Positions 1 through 10,063 of a DNA stretch of 64,000 nt are shown in pieces. Source of the stretch: Flavobacterium tructae (GTDB taxonomy: Bacteria > Bacteroidota > Bacteroidia > Flavobacteriales > Flavobacteriaceae); the NCBI RefSeq assembly GCF_002217475.1, contig NZ_MUHH01000011.1:1-64000 (forward strand), read 5' to 3'. The notes under the pieces were generated by a model. The model was not told the DNA's origin and ran no database searches. It saw only the letters and a list, made by a program, of their open reading frames with translations. The position numbers were made by a program, and so were the translations under genes. How positions within the stretch are numbered: the first letter of the stretch is position 1; the number at the start of each line of letters is the position of its first letter.

Positions 1-188
1 AAACTAGACGAATCTGTTGCACCTGGAGCTAAACTCGCTAAACTTCCGCTTACCACTGCGTTAGCATCGGTAATGGTTACCGGAGCCAAGGTTACGTTAC
101 CTGTGTTGGTAACTGTAAAAGTATAGTCAATTCTATCGCCTACGTTTACAATACCATCTGCATTAGCATCTACATAAACTCCTTTTTT
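1..188 (-). pseudogene. Out-of-frame continuation of the DUF11-type surface protein (partial)
   Basis: Read on the minus strand in the frame one base off from the gene at 170..2302, this stretch stays open to the window edge. It encodes a textbook DUF11 repeat start: after KK comes [10 protein letters not shown], then [15 protein letters not shown] and LAPVTITD. It is therefore the natural continuation of the upstream protein, separated by one missing A in the coding-strand A6 run (plus-strand T6 at 183-188). The gene continues beyond the left edge, so its C terminus, where a type IX secretion signal could be expected, is not visible. It could be a real frameshift, a phase-variable tract or a sequencing error. 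Confidence 0.7.
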
Positions 189-2302
189 GCTACTTCAATT
201 TTTGGTGATGCTATAAAAATAACCGTTAAAACATCTGTTTTTACGTTATTACAACCCACACCGCTAGGCGTTCCGTCACATTCTACATCAGGATCTACCG
301 GAGGTGTACCGATATGTGTATCTGCTGTGGCATCCGGATCTGTTAAATCTGCGGGACGCATGATCGTGGCTTTAACCGTAGGATTACTTCCAGCTGCTGC
401 TAATACTTTTGCGACAATTGTGAAAGTAATAGTGGCGTCTTTTGGCAAGTCAACCATAGCATCAAGCACACCGCCAGTAATCGTCTGTGCTGTAACAGCG
501 CCTCCCAAAGTAGAAGACGAGGTAAAAGATTGTACCGCTAAATTTGCCCCTGAAGCTAAATCTGAAAATTTAAACTTTGCTCCAGTTACATTATTCGGTC
601 CTCCAATATTTTTTACAACTACTGTATAGGTAACATTTGATCCAACATTACCACTGACCACATCACTAATACTCGTTACCGCTAAATCGGCCTCATTTTG
701 TACAATTGGTACAGATATTGGCGGCCCGGGTGTAGTATACACATAAGCCCATGTATCCAGTAATTGTAAGTCTCCATACCCTGAAGAACGAGACGAACTA
801 GTAGTCCACTTATGTGTACCAGCTAAACTACTATTGTTTAAGGTACGCGAAGAAGCATCCAACAAATTTGGAGGAAATTTATCGGTACTACCCGTATCTG
901 TTCCAATCGGCGTGTCGTTCCAATACACATTACTATTAGGATCCGGTCCATTCGATCTGGTAATTATAATACCGTTAGTATTTCGTTCAGCATCTAAATA
1001 TGGAAAGTGTACCTCTCCATTGAAAAGGACAATACTTAATTTTAAACTAGTATTATTGGTTATAGGATTACGCGCACCATCTCTACCATCCCATCTTACT
1101 TTATTTGCACCCGCAATAGCAGTACCTGTCAAAGTTACATCTATGGCATCTGTCATCAATCCATTTCCATTAACATCAATTTCGATAAGATAATTAGCGT
1201 TAACAGTAGCCGTAAAATTGATAAAAGCTCCTAGAGGATAAATTCCCATCCCACTGGTGCCTTCTACTCCATTTACCGAAATAGCTGAAATAGCTTGTGT
1301 AACAATAGGCACATTCAACCAGGTTGTGGAAGCTGTGCTCCCCGGAAAAAAAATAGGCGCAGAAGCCGGTAAGCTTGCGTCCGGTAGATTAAAAAATATT
1401 TTGGATGTCGTATTGGTTAAATCATCAACAATTGTAGGATCCTGAAAAGAAAAATCAGTTTTAGTATTATCTAAATTATATAAACTCGCCATAGACGTGC
1501 TTTTATAACTTGGAGCTCCTGTTGCTGCTGAACCAGTTCTAACCCCTTTATTGTTACAAAAAAAAGCAAAGTAATAAGGTGTCATACCATTAGGTTTAAC
1601 CGTATACCTAAAACCATCATTTGTAATAATATTACAAGTAGACATAAAGCTATTTGAAGCAGAACCTAAAGATCCTGTTAAAACATTAGTATACACACGC
1701 CCTTTTTGTGCAGTTCCTCCTTCATTGGCTACTGTAATATCCCAAGCAACAACATAAGGACTATTATTAGCTTGTGTCCAGTTTCCGTCAGCTGTAAAAG
1801 TATGAGCAGCGTAAATAACATTAGCAGGATCTAAATTTACATTAGGTGATATAAACTCTACTACCCACACTCCCGTTTCTCCTGCCGGTACTTTAAAACT
1901 ATATGGTGTATAACCACCCGTAGTCAAATTTACAGGACCATTAATTTCTTGCGTCCTATTGGTAATTAAACCAACTGTAGTAGAGTTCCCACTACTAAAG
2001 CTAGTATCACCGGTTGGACTTGTCAAAAGAATTGTTCCTCCGCGAATACCTTGAGCAGAAGACCCTAAATAAAGGGTTTCGTTGGCTTTCGCATAAACAA
2101 ACATTCTTCCTTTGTTTACAATTGCGGTACTAGTAGGTGCTATTCCAGAACTAGACAACATCATTCTATTCCCTGTTGCCCCACTGGGAAACAAATCCTT
2201 AGACCCTTCAGCAAAGACATTCCATCCGTTAAAAAGAGAAAGGAAGCACAGTATAAAGGTCAGCTGCAATTGCCTTAATTTTAATGTAATTTTATTCAAC
2301 AT
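170..2302 (-). CDS. Secreted DUF11-repeat surface protein, frame ends early at an A6 tract
   Basis: Large exported protein of the Bacteroidota adhesin type, 710 residues in this frame. Residues 1-31 form a signal peptide (basic start, hydrophobic [17 protein letters not shown] cleavage region). The body is Ser/Thr/Asn/Gly-rich and low in Cys, as in cell-surface proteins. A DUF11-like domain (conserved repeat domain, CARDB/Ig-like fold) spans about 536-665, starting at [12 protein letters not shown] and containing YTVVVKN. A second repeat begins at KIEVAKK near 699 but is cut by a TAG a few codons later. The next repeat continues in another frame (see 1..188), so the intact product is probably much longer. 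The function is unknown; adhesion or surface display is inferred from family type only. It lies 363 bp downstream of a kinase/regulator pair on the same strand. Confidence 0.85.
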   Translation of the reverse strand: MLNKITLKLRQLQLTFILCFLSLFNGWNVFAEGSKDLFPSGATGNRMMLSSSGIAPTSTAIVNKGRMFVYAKANETLYLGSSAQGIRGGTILLTSPTGDTSFSSGNSTTVGLITNRTQEINGPVNLTTGGYTPYSFKVPAGETGVWVVEFISPNVNLDPANVIYAAHTFTADGNWTQANNSPYVVAWDITVANEGGTAQKGRVYTNVLTGSLGSASNSFMSTCNIITNDGFRYTVKPNGMTPYYFAFFCNNKGVRTGSAATGAPSYKSTSMASLYNLDNTKTDFSFQDPTIVDDLTNTTSKIFFNLPDASLPASAPIFFPGSTASTTWLNVPIVTQAISAISVNGVEGTSGMGIYPLGAFINFTATVNANYLIEIDVNGNGLMTDAIDVTLTGTAIAGANKVRWDGRDGARNPITNNTSLKLSIVLFNGEVHFPYLDAERNTNGIIITRSNGPDPNSNVYWNDTPIGTDTGSTDKFPPNLLDASSRTLNNSSLAGTHKWTTSSSRSSGYGDLQLLDTWAYVYTTPGPPISVPIVQNEADLAVTSISDVVSGNVGSNVTYTVVVKNIGGPNNVTGAKFKFSDLASGANLAVQSFTSSSTLGGAVTAQTITGGVLDAMVDLPKDATITFTIVAKVLAAAGSNPTVKATIMRPADLTDPDATADTHIGTPPVDPDVECDGTPSGVGCNNVKTDVLTVIFIASPKIEVAKKEFM

Positions 2303-2665
2303 TTTAATAGTTTTGATTAGTAGTAACTGCTATAGTATTTATCTCCCGATAACAACCTGAATGCAACTTTAATTCCTGCTGCCGTAGCGAATGCATGAGA
2401 GGAAAAGAAAGATTTTTAATACGTGTACCGAGTGAAAAACGATTACTTTTTCGGATAAAAGCATCAAAATCAAGCGAAGTAAAAGAGATTAAGAAACCCT
2501 CCTTCAGAGCGCTTCTTCTAACAAAAAACCGGGTTATAAAAAAAGTAAAGTTCACCATATAATAAATAATTAAAATTCCATACAAAGTCTTTTCAAATAT
2601 CCCTTGATATTCAAAAATTACAGCGATTAGACTCAAGTCGAAGGGACCTAAATCATCACTATACT
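2303..2665. other. Intergenic region, no convincing gene
   Basis: 363 bp between the response regulator stop and the surface-protein start, both on the minus strand. A 110-codon minus-strand reading frame fills most of it, but it looks non-coding (irregular composition, no family signature, stop abutting the next start). This stretch is expected to hold the promoter and leader of the surface-protein gene. I found no clear TAnnTTTG element. Confidence 0.5.
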
Positions 2666-3286
2666 CTAGTTGATATGCCCCAGTTTTGATGCCTCTCGCA
2701 CCATACCGGCAACATTACTCACATCGAGTTTGCTAAAAATGTTTTTTCTGTGATTTTCGACCGTATTGACCGAAAGTTTTAGTTCGCCGGCAATATCGGC
2801 TGTAGTAAATTCTCTAATAATGTATTGCATGATCGTAAGCTCTTTAGCCGTTAGCGTAATTGCCGTGCCTACCCTATTTTGTTTAGATAAAAAGGCATAG
2901 TCGTCCGGCAGATAAACTCCGCCTTCCCATACTAATCTAATAGCTTCTAAAAGATCTTCGCTGTCCTGGTTTTTATTAACGTAACCTTTTACGCCCATAG
3001 CCAATAGGTTTTCGACTAATATGGGACTCGAAAGAGAGGTAAAAGCAATTACTCGCAAATCAGGGTGATTTTTATGAAGGTATTCATAAACTTCCAGTCC
3101 CTGCACATCACTTGCAATCAGATCTACAATAATTAAATCTAATCCTGAATGCTCCTGAACTTTAAGATATAAATCTTGCTTATTTGTCGCGTAAAAAAAC
3201 ACTTCCAAATCTTTCTGATTTGAAAAAAAACTAGTAAGACCCCCACAAACAATAGGTTGGTCTTCAAAAAATGCAATATGTATCAT
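2666..3286 (-). CDS. LuxR/NarL-family response regulator
   Basis: Two-component response regulator of 206 residues. The start at 3286 (MIHIAFFEDQ) puts the receiver domain at the N terminus; the frame extends upstream to 3364 but those codons do not match the family. The receiver domain (about 1-120) has acidic residues E8/D9, phospho-acceptor D55 (IIVDL), a Thr/Ser switch near 83 and K105. A LuxR-type helix-turn-helix occupies about 145-206 (LTAKELTIMQYI, ADIAGELKLSVNTVENHRKNI). It starts 47 bp after the stop of the histidine kinase on the same strand, so the two form an operon and a cognate pair. The target genes are not evident; the surface-protein gene immediately downstream is a candidate by position only. 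Confidence 0.93.
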   Translation of the reverse strand: MIHIAFFEDQPIVCGGLTSFFSNQKDLEVFFYATNKQDLYLKVQEHSGLDLIIVDLIASDVQGLEVYEYLHKNHPDLRVIAFTSLSSPILVENLLAMGVKGYVNKNQDSEDLLEAIRLVWEGGVYLPDDYAFLSKQNRVGTAITLTAKELTIMQYIIREFTTADIAGELKLSVNTVENHRKNIFSKLDVSNVAGMVREASKLGHIN

Positions 3287-3333
3287 AGTACAAATTAGCG
3301 ACAAAAAAATTGTTAAATAAATAGCGGTTTTCC

Positions 3334-5178
3334 CTATTTCGGCAAGATAATTTTGAAAGTACAACCTGCTGATTCATTGTTAAAAACAGCAAGTGTTCCT
3401 TTGTTTTTCAGCATTAATTCCTGACATAAATAGAGCCCGATTCCAAACCCCGATTCCAAATTAGTGCCTAGTCCCGGATTTATTTTCTGTTTGAATAATT
3501 TGTCAATCTTTTTTTGCTCAATTCCTTTCCCCGAATCTGTTACGATTATTTCATGATGATCATATTCTATAACAATAATACTGTCTGCATAGCTAAACTT
3601 AATGGCATTGTTAATAACGTTTCGCAAGACTATACTTAAAACAGCCGAGTTAAAAATAATGATTGTACCTTTTGCTACTTTAAGTTCAATTGTAATATTC
3701 TTAGCCTTTACCTGATGCCCTAACTCCTTACAGGCCGCGCTGATAAGGTTGTGCAGCATGATCTCGCTATAACCCGATTGTGCAGTAATCAGTTCCATTT
3801 TGGCCCAATCGAGTAAACTGGTAAGCATGGCATCCGATTGTTCCAATTGCTGCCCAATAGCTTTCATGTAGGTTGAAACAATCTCATTTTCATTTTTAAG
3901 TATCTCTTCTTTCTCTAATAAAATTTTTAAGGTTGTGATTGGTTCCTTAAAGTCATGAGAGATTACGGTAAAAATCTTTTGGTGTAATAAATTAAGACGT
4001 TTAAGATCATTATTTTTTACTTCAATTTGCTCTTTTTGCAGTTTTAGTGTTTCATTGGTAATTCGTTGCTTTTTGGTCAATACTACAATCGAATACAACA
4101 ATATAATTAATAAAGTAATTCCGATTAACGAAGCAATAAGAGCCACTTTCTGTTTTTGCAGACGCTCTTCTTTATTATCGTTGATTCTTTTCAGGTAAGT
4201 ATTCTGCTGTTCTTTTAACTTGATTTTGTTCGCAATTTCAAACGAATCGATTCGGCTGTTTCGAATCTTCGTATCCTCTATTCCTACTAATCGATCCAGC
4301 CTTTCGAATGTTTTATGAGCAGCTTCAAACTCTCCCTGCTCAACCATAATTTCTCTTAAGGTTCGTAAGGCGTTAATTTTATTCTCTAAATCATTGCAGC
4401 TGTCAGCCACTCTTATACTTTCGGTAATCGCTTTTTTTGCTTTTTCTATTCTATTTTGCCTACTGTACACACGGGCAGTTTTAACATAAACTTCCGCAAG
4501 CTTACATGGATTATATTTTTTTGCCACACGTTCTGTGAGCAAAAATTCTTCCATACTTTTCTTGTGATCGTAATTGATGTAATAATAGTATCCAATAATT
4601 AAATGCAGTACTATATAATTGCTCGGACTGTCAGCTGGAGAAATTTCGTTTTGGCATAAATTGGCATAGTAAAATGCTTTTTTATAATCTTTTTTAGTAA
4701 ATAATAAATCCGATAATATATAAAGACTCCTATAATACGTTTTCAGCGATTCTCTTCCTTCACCTTTCAGTGCAATAGATTTATTTAAAGAAATGATCGC
4801 ATCCGATGATCTACCGATGATTTTATAGTAATTCGCCTTAAAAAAATGCAACAATTGAAGTTCATATACAGTCAAATCAGGCTTTGTTAGATGTTTATCA
4901 ATTAAGTAACTGATACTGTCTGTTTGATTGCGATTATCTAAATTTCTTAATTTCTCTCCTAGCAGTTTGATTCGGGGTGTGATTTCCTGAACCTGAGCCT
5001 GAGAATGGAATGAAACTAAGAAAAAAGCGAGAATGAAATACTTTACGGAATTAGTTAATTTTACCTTATTGTCAGGTAATATGGATCTAAAGCTAAAAAA
5101 AGAAAGGAATTCAAAAAAAATACTCTTAAAAAGAATAAAAGACTTCTGAATATGTTTGGGCCAATTGTCTACGGTCAT
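3334..5178 (-). CDS. TPR-containing sensor histidine kinase
   Basis: Membrane sensor kinase of 614 residues. A hydrophobic export segment ends at about 62 (FHSQAQ), giving a periplasmic sensor of tetratricopeptide-like helical repeats (about 85-300, with pairs such as YYKIIGRSSDAIISLNKSI). A coiled coil and one transmembrane helix (about 344-367) follow. The kinase core has the H box SHDFKEP with H408, an N box (NVINNAIKFS, about 520), DSGKGI and GFGIGL. This architecture is common in Flavobacteria, paired with LuxR regulators. The first available ATG gives a long N-terminal extension before the export segment. The signal sensed is unknown. The stop lies 47 bp before the regulator start. Confidence 0.92.
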   Translation of the reverse strand: MTVDNWPKHIQKSFILFKSIFFEFLSFFSFRSILPDNKVKLTNSVKYFILAFFLVSFHSQAQVQEITPRIKLLGEKLRNLDNRNQTDSISYLIDKHLTKPDLTVYELQLLHFFKANYYKIIGRSSDAIISLNKSIALKGEGRESLKTYYRSLYILSDLLFTKKDYKKAFYYANLCQNEISPADSPSNYIVLHLIIGYYYYINYDHKKSMEEFLLTERVAKKYNPCKLAEVYVKTARVYSRQNRIEKAKKAITESIRVADSCNDLENKINALRTLREIMVEQGEFEAAHKTFERLDRLVGIEDTKIRNSRIDSFEIANKIKLKEQQNTYLKRINDNKEERLQKQKVALIASLIGITLLIILLYSIVVLTKKQRITNETLKLQKEQIEVKNNDLKRLNLLHQKIFTVISHDFKEPITTLKILLEKEEILKNENEIVSTYMKAIGQQLEQSDAMLTSLLDWAKMELITAQSGYSEIMLHNLISAACKELGHQVKAKNITIELKVAKGTIIIFNSAVLSIVLRNVINNAIKFSYADSIIVIEYDHHEIIVTDSGKGIEQKKIDKLFKQKINPGLGTNLESGFGIGLYLCQELMLKNKGTLAVFNNESAGCTFKIILPK

Positions 5179-5479
5179 AAAATTAACTTACATTTTTTAG
5201 TAAATCTCTTCACAACTCAACCCCTATCCATTTAAAATTTACAGCAGCAAAATTATCAATAACAACCTAATCCATTGCTATGAATTCAATAAAATAAACC
5301 ATTTAAATTTAAAGAAATTGCCTTTAATTCAATTTTTAATAAATTAACAAGATATTTAGCAATAATTTAAAAGCAATTAAATATAATCCTACTGTGTGAT
5401 TCTTTTATATACCCAGTCTTTATAACCTTTTAAAGGTAATGACATTTTAAACAAAGTCCCCCTCCTATACCAATACCCG
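5179..5479. other. Intergenic region, nothing recognised
   Basis: About 300 bp of very AT-rich DNA between the M16 peptidase stop and the kinase start, both transcribed leftward. It should contain the kinase promoter and the end of the peptidase transcript. I see no long hairpin, repeat or open frame worth reporting. Confidence 0.5.
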
Positions 5480-8317
5480 CTACTTCAACGGTTTAAAAAC
5501 AATTTCGTAAGACTTGGCTTTGTTTAGAAATGCATTAGCAAACTCCTGAATGTCTTTTTCAGTGATGCTATTTACAATATCTACATAAGCTGCAGGATCA
5601 TCCATGTTTATATTGTACTCAAAAAAATTGTATAATAAACTCAAACTGTAGCTGTTGAAATTTTTACTGTCTTCTCTTGATTTCAAGTAGTTGCTTTTGG
5701 TTTTCGTAAGGTCCTCTTTTACCAAAACGCCTTTTTTAATTTTGTTAATTTCGTCGTACACTATAGGAAGTAAGCTGTTCACTTTGATCGGATCTGAATC
5801 AAAATTTATCGATAGGGCAACCGTATTTTTTGGAAATCTTGAAGCTGCCGCACTGACCTGAACACCATAAGTTCCTCCTTCTTTTTCTCTAAGATTCTCT
5901 GTGTAGCGTAAAGTCAAAATGTCACGCAGCATATCCGCCAAAACAGCATTTTTGGAAGTGTATTTAAAATCGCTTTCAAACTGAATATTGACAGTACTTT
6001 TAGGCGTTTCCATTTTAATTAAAACTTCTTTGTTAATTTTATTGGAACTCCAGACAGGTGTTTTGTCTTTGAATGTTTCTTCTCTTTTTATACCGGGAAT
6101 ACTGGCGATGTATTTTTCTAATAGTGGTTTCAGCACTTCCGGTGTTACATCACCTACAATAAAAAACTCAAAGTTAGAAACATCACAAAATCGTTCTTTA
6201 TAAATTGCTTCTATTCTTTCAAAAGACAAATCATCAATAAACTGCTGATCCAAAATTCTTACTCTGGGATTATTTTTTCCGTAAACGATTGCATTGATAC
6301 TATCGGTCATTTTTGCATTGATATCCTTGTCTTTGTTTTCGAGATAATTTTGAAGATCTAATTTCTTAATATCATAAATTTCCTTGTCGAAACGTGGCTT
6401 TACAAAACGCAGATGCACCAATTGCAGCATTGCTTCGAGATCCTTTACTTTAGCATTACCCGAAACCGTCTCATTTAAAGCTCCTACATTTATTCCCGTA
6501 CCGACAACCTTACCTGAAAGGATTTTTTCCAAATTAATATTAGAGAATGCTCCCACACCTGAAGCATCTGTCAAACCGTTCAGTGCAAATGTCGATGGCA
6601 GATCTTTGAGATCATATAACGACGCCCCCCCGAAACTTTCCGCATACAACTGTACATCATTTACATTTTTATTTGCAAATTTATAATGCACCTTTACACC
6701 ATTGCTTAAAATATAAGTAGTAGCACCGATTTCTTTACTTTCCTTTTCAGCAGTAATTTTGCCCGGAACAATTGTCACATCAGTCAACAGTGACTTATCA
6801 TTAAAACTGTCTGCATAAGGCTTTAAATTAGGATTGTTTTCTGATTTGGCAATAATAGCAAAAGCGTTCTCTTTTGTTAAATTGGTTTCATTTTCCATCC
6901 CTTCAACGGTCACTACTCTGTTTTTTGAAGTATATCCACTAGTTAATTCGACCTGAAGAGCTTTTGAATCGATATCTTTCAAAATAGATTGTATCATTTC
7001 AAACTCGCTTTTAGTATCTGTAAACAGTCGATGTAAAAGATAATCTGATTGTATACTATTGGCAATACTGCTATGTGAAACTTCTTTCTCTGATTGGATA
7101 TAGTTTTCGTAAAAAGACCTAATAAAAGTTACTTTTCTTTGAATTTCACCTTCCGAAAAACCAAATTTTCCGGCACGTATATACTCATCCATAACTACAG
7201 CTAAAGCTTCTGCCTGTTTATTTGGTTTTGGAGCAATATCCATCCCCATTACATCATTCACTCTTCTAAAATTAGAATAATAAGCCTCCGCATTTTTAAA
7301 CGGACAATTTTCTTTCTGTGCTAATTCATTCAATCTGTCGTTGAGCATCGAAAACGCCATTATCCTCGTTATTGACTGCTTCAGATCAGCAAAAGTCTGA
7401 CTCTGACCTGCGCCATTTTGAATGATTTTAAAAGATATAGTCGAATTTGTTATTTCTTTATCGAGTGCTAACTTAAAAAAAGGTTCCTCATGATCGGGAA
7501 TTGCGACCTCAAATCGTTTCTTCGGGTTTTTAGCTTTCGGAATATCAGCAAATAATGTTTTTATTTTTTGCTCAATTTCTTCAGCATTTACATCCCCAAC
7601 AACTGCAATTGCCTGCAAATCGGGACGGTACCATTCTTTGTAAAAATCTCGTAACAAAGCGTAATCAAAATGTCTTACAATATCCATATCACCAATAGCA
7701 ACAAGGTTTGCATACAGCGAATGGTTATACAAATAAGGGTTGAATAAATTAGAAATGCGGGTTGCTGCGTTTTGCCTGGTTCTCCATTCTTCAACAATAA
7801 TACCACGTTCGGCATCAATTTCCTCATTGGTCAATAGTAATGAATGAGACCAATCGTGCAAAATCAGCAATGCAGTATCAATTACTTTAGGATCTGTTGA
7901 TGGAATATTGTCAAAATTATAAACCGTCTCATCAAAACTGGTGTAAGCATTTATATTATCTCCAAAAACAGCCCCTTGTTTTTCGAGAGTCGTCAAAATT
8001 CCTTTTCCGGGAAAATTTTTAGTTCCGTTGAAAGCCATGTGCTCCAGAAAATGTGCCAATCCTTTCTGATTGTCATTCTCTAAAATAGAGCCTACGTTTT
8101 GAATAATATAATAACTTACTGTGTTTTTATTTACCGCTGTTGGATAAATATAATATGTCATGCCATTGGATAGTACTCCTTTTTTAAGAGTTTTATTTCC
8201 AATTAAGACATCAGCAGGTTTGTAGTTTTGAGCATTTATGGAAGCAACTCCAATAAATAATAATAGTAAGTGTAAAATTTGAGCGTGTACAGATTTCATC
8301 ATTTTTGATTTCGGCAT
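5480..8317 (-). CDS. M16-family zinc metallopeptidase (pitrilysin-like), secreted
   Basis: Exported peptidase of 945 residues, the usual length for the two-repeat fused M16 proteins. The signal peptide ends at about residue 29 (ASINAQ). The N-terminal catalytic half carries the inverted zinc motif HxxEH as HFLEH at 89-93, with the distal Glu in ERGIIVEEW (170-178). The C-terminal half has the non-catalytic M16 repeat with the substrate-binding R/Y region (LRYTENLREKEGGTYGV near 830). Members degrade peptides in the periplasm. It stands alone on the minus strand, with 235 bp to the outer-membrane protein gene upstream. An alternative start is M6 or M7. Confidence 0.93.
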   Translation of the reverse strand: MPKSKMMKSVHAQILHLLLLFIGVASINAQNYKPADVLIGNKTLKKGVLSNGMTYYIYPTAVNKNTVSYYIIQNVGSILENDNQKGLAHFLEHMAFNGTKNFPGKGILTTLEKQGAVFGDNINAYTSFDETVYNFDNIPSTDPKVIDTALLILHDWSHSLLLTNEEIDAERGIIVEEWRTRQNAATRISNLFNPYLYNHSLYANLVAIGDMDIVRHFDYALLRDFYKEWYRPDLQAIAVVGDVNAEEIEQKIKTLFADIPKAKNPKKRFEVAIPDHEEPFFKLALDKEITNSTISFKIIQNGAGQSQTFADLKQSITRIMAFSMLNDRLNELAQKENCPFKNAEAYYSNFRRVNDVMGMDIAPKPNKQAEALAVVMDEYIRAGKFGFSEGEIQRKVTFIRSFYENYIQSEKEVSHSSIANSIQSDYLLHRLFTDTKSEFEMIQSILKDIDSKALQVELTSGYTSKNRVVTVEGMENETNLTKENAFAIIAKSENNPNLKPYADSFNDKSLLTDVTIVPGKITAEKESKEIGATTYILSNGVKVHYKFANKNVNDVQLYAESFGGASLYDLKDLPSTFALNGLTDASGVGAFSNINLEKILSGKVVGTGINVGALNETVSGNAKVKDLEAMLQLVHLRFVKPRFDKEIYDIKKLDLQNYLENKDKDINAKMTDSINAIVYGKNNPRVRILDQQFIDDLSFERIEAIYKERFCDVSNFEFFIVGDVTPEVLKPLLEKYIASIPGIKREETFKDKTPVWSSNKINKEVLIKMETPKSTVNIQFESDFKYTSKNAVLADMLRDILTLRYTENLREKEGGTYGVQVSAAASRFPKNTVALSINFDSDPIKVNSLLPIVYDEINKIKKGVLVKEDLTKTKSNYLKSREDSKNFNSYSLSLLYNFFEYNINMDDPAAYVDIVNSITEKDIQEFANAFLNKAKSYEIVFKPLK

Positions 8318-8553
8318 TTAAAGTAAGAATATATTATTCCACATCAGTTGAGAGTATAAGTATTTCCCCTACTTAGAAACATCTTCGCATAAGGACGGGC
8401 ATAGCTCTTTTTCCGTTCATCTGATCATGGTTTGCGCAAAATAATTAAAAATGATGTACGAAAAAATTTGCGTTACTTATTTAACACATTAAATTTCTGT
8501 GCGACACTATTTCTGCTCAACCTATTTATACTTGAGTCACCATCCCATTTTTT

Positions 8554-9456
8554 TTAAAAACGCACTTTATAGCTCACCCCTGCTGTCCATGCCCGTGTAA
8601 GTCCGTCCGGTCTCACTTCTCTCACTACAAAAGGCGTCGCAACCGAGGCTTCGATACTGCTTCCGGATGAAAAATGATATCCTGCAATTAGATTTCCATT
8701 AATGGTAAGTCCGTCAGAACCTTTAATCGTCTGTCTTTGTCCGTAAATATCTTCATAAGTATCTTCCCCTAAATGATAAATGAAAAGCAAATTCGGCTTG
8801 AACGAAAATTTACGATTGGCTGTATTTGTGGTGTAGGTTCCGCGTAAAAGAACGTCCGGTTTTCTCTCAAATAAATTAGTGGTCACGAAATCATCTGTAC
8901 CGGAATATTCGCTGAAATAGGAATTCTTGTTTAGATTAATCACAGGCAATTGTATCGCAGAATTAAAATCCCAGTTTTTATAGTTCAGATTCACACTTCC
9001 CAAAAAATCAAAAGTTCCAAGACTGCTTTGGTAATCCATTGGAAGTGGATGATCGTTTATTTTGAGATTACTTTGATTAAACGGAACTTTAATCCCCGAA
9101 GTAAAACTCCATTTGTACAATTTTATCGTAACCGGAGTATAGTTTGCCGTTAAAAAAGCATCTCCAACCGAGCCCCTTCCTCCGAAACTTCCATTGGCAT
9201 ACTGAGAAGTCACTTTTACATTTCCCGACCACTTTTCATTAAAACTTCTGGTGTAAGCAATATAGCCCGACCAATATTTCACATCTACATCGCCTTTCCC
9301 CAGAACAGTTCCAAATTCGATATGGTTATTTTTCTTCTCTTCGTTTTCGTGAAATGCTCCTCCAATACTGCAAATACCGGCGTCACTACAGCCTTGTGCT
9401 TTACTATAATTGAATATAAAAAACGTGGCTAAAACCATCAAAAAATTAATTTTCAT
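8554..9456 (-). CDS. Outer-membrane beta-barrel-like protein with CSDAGIC motif, partner of DM13 lipoprotein
   Basis: Exported protein of 300 residues. The start at 9456 is chosen because its ATG overlaps the TGA of the upstream gene (ATGA), implying translational coupling. The signal peptide is MKINFLMVLATFFIFNYSKAQ. The mature protein starts with a two-cysteine motif (GCSDAGICSIGG). The rest consists of alternating aromatic/polar strands (for example YWSGYIAYTRSF, WDFNSAIQLPVI) and ends in VSYKVRF, typical of outer-membrane barrels whose last residue is Phe. No enzyme motif is seen. The tight coupling to a DM13 lipoprotein suggests a shared role at the envelope, possibly redox-related because both carry conserved Cys; that is inference. 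Confidence 0.8.
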   Translation of the reverse strand: MKINFLMVLATFFIFNYSKAQGCSDAGICSIGGAFHENEEKKNNHIEFGTVLGKGDVDVKYWSGYIAYTRSFNEKWSGNVKVTSQYANGSFGGRGSVGDAFLTANYTPVTIKLYKWSFTSGIKVPFNQSNLKINDHPLPMDYQSSLGTFDFLGSVNLNYKNWDFNSAIQLPVINLNKNSYFSEYSGTDDFVTTNLFERKPDVLLRGTYTTNTANRKFSFKPNLLFIYHLGEDTYEDIYGQRQTIKGSDGLTINGNLIAGYHFSSGSSIEASVATPFVVREVRPDGLTRAWTAGVSYKVRF

Positions 9457-9881
9457 AATGAGTTGGATTTTAAAGCAGCAGTAGCAAAAAGATGATTGAA
9501 TTGCTGACAATGAATTAATACAAAAGGATAGGCCATTAAATTTACTCCTGGCGGAATCGTATAGGTCTGTGAATTTCCTGTTCCTAAACTTCCCAGGTTT
9601 ACAAAACTGTCCTGCCGGTTGGTTTTAGAAAGATAAACCTTAAGATCAGGCCCACTGGAAATGCTAAAATCTTTAAGTGATAATTTGTACAGATCTCCTT
9701 CTTTGTAAATTTGGGCAGAACCACTAACGGTATTGCCTCCCTCAGCTTCAAAAGTTCCTGCAGAAAGCAAAATTGCTTCTGAAGAAACTACCATTGAGCC
9801 AATTTTTTCTCGGGTCAGTTCTCCTTCAGATTCACATCCGAAGAGTATTAAAATAGCTATAAAAGAAAATAGTGTTCTCAT
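9453..9881 (-). CDS. DM13-domain lipoprotein
   Basis: Small lipoprotein of 142 residues. The N terminus MRTLFSFIAILILFGC is a lipobox signal with lipidated C16. A DM13 domain covers about 40-138: F-x-A-x-G-G-NTVSGSAQIY, a GPDLKVYLSKT core and the terminal VLIHCQQFNHLFATAAL with the family's conserved Cys. DM13 has been proposed to be a redox or electron-transfer domain; this has not been shown for this protein. The stop overlaps the start of the following barrel-protein gene by four bases. It is divergent from oxyR with 182 bp between, so OxyR control is possible but not shown. Confidence 0.85.
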   Translation of the reverse strand: MRTLFSFIAILILFGCESEGELTREKIGSMVVSSEAILLSAGTFEAEGGNTVSGSAQIYKEGDLYKLSLKDFSISSGPDLKVYLSKTNRQDSFVNLGSLGTGNSQTYTIPPGVNLMAYPFVLIHCQQFNHLFATAALKSNSL

Positions 9882-10063
9882 GTGATATCATTTAGTAAAT
9901 CGAAATTAAGAACTCTTACAGTCTCCTAATGTCGGCTAGTTTACATATCCTGAACATTTTTGATATTCTCCGTTTGTATTTTACATTTTCTCGTGCTTAG
10001 ATTAAAAAACACCGAAACGCTCCGTTATATTTTTCTACCTTTATATCCAATATACCAATCGAG

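Noticed and set aside
2304..2636. 110-codon open frame on the minus strand before the surface-protein gene
   Set aside because: No family signature, irregular amino-acid pattern, and it ends exactly where the next gene starts. It looks like an open stretch in an AT-rich leader.
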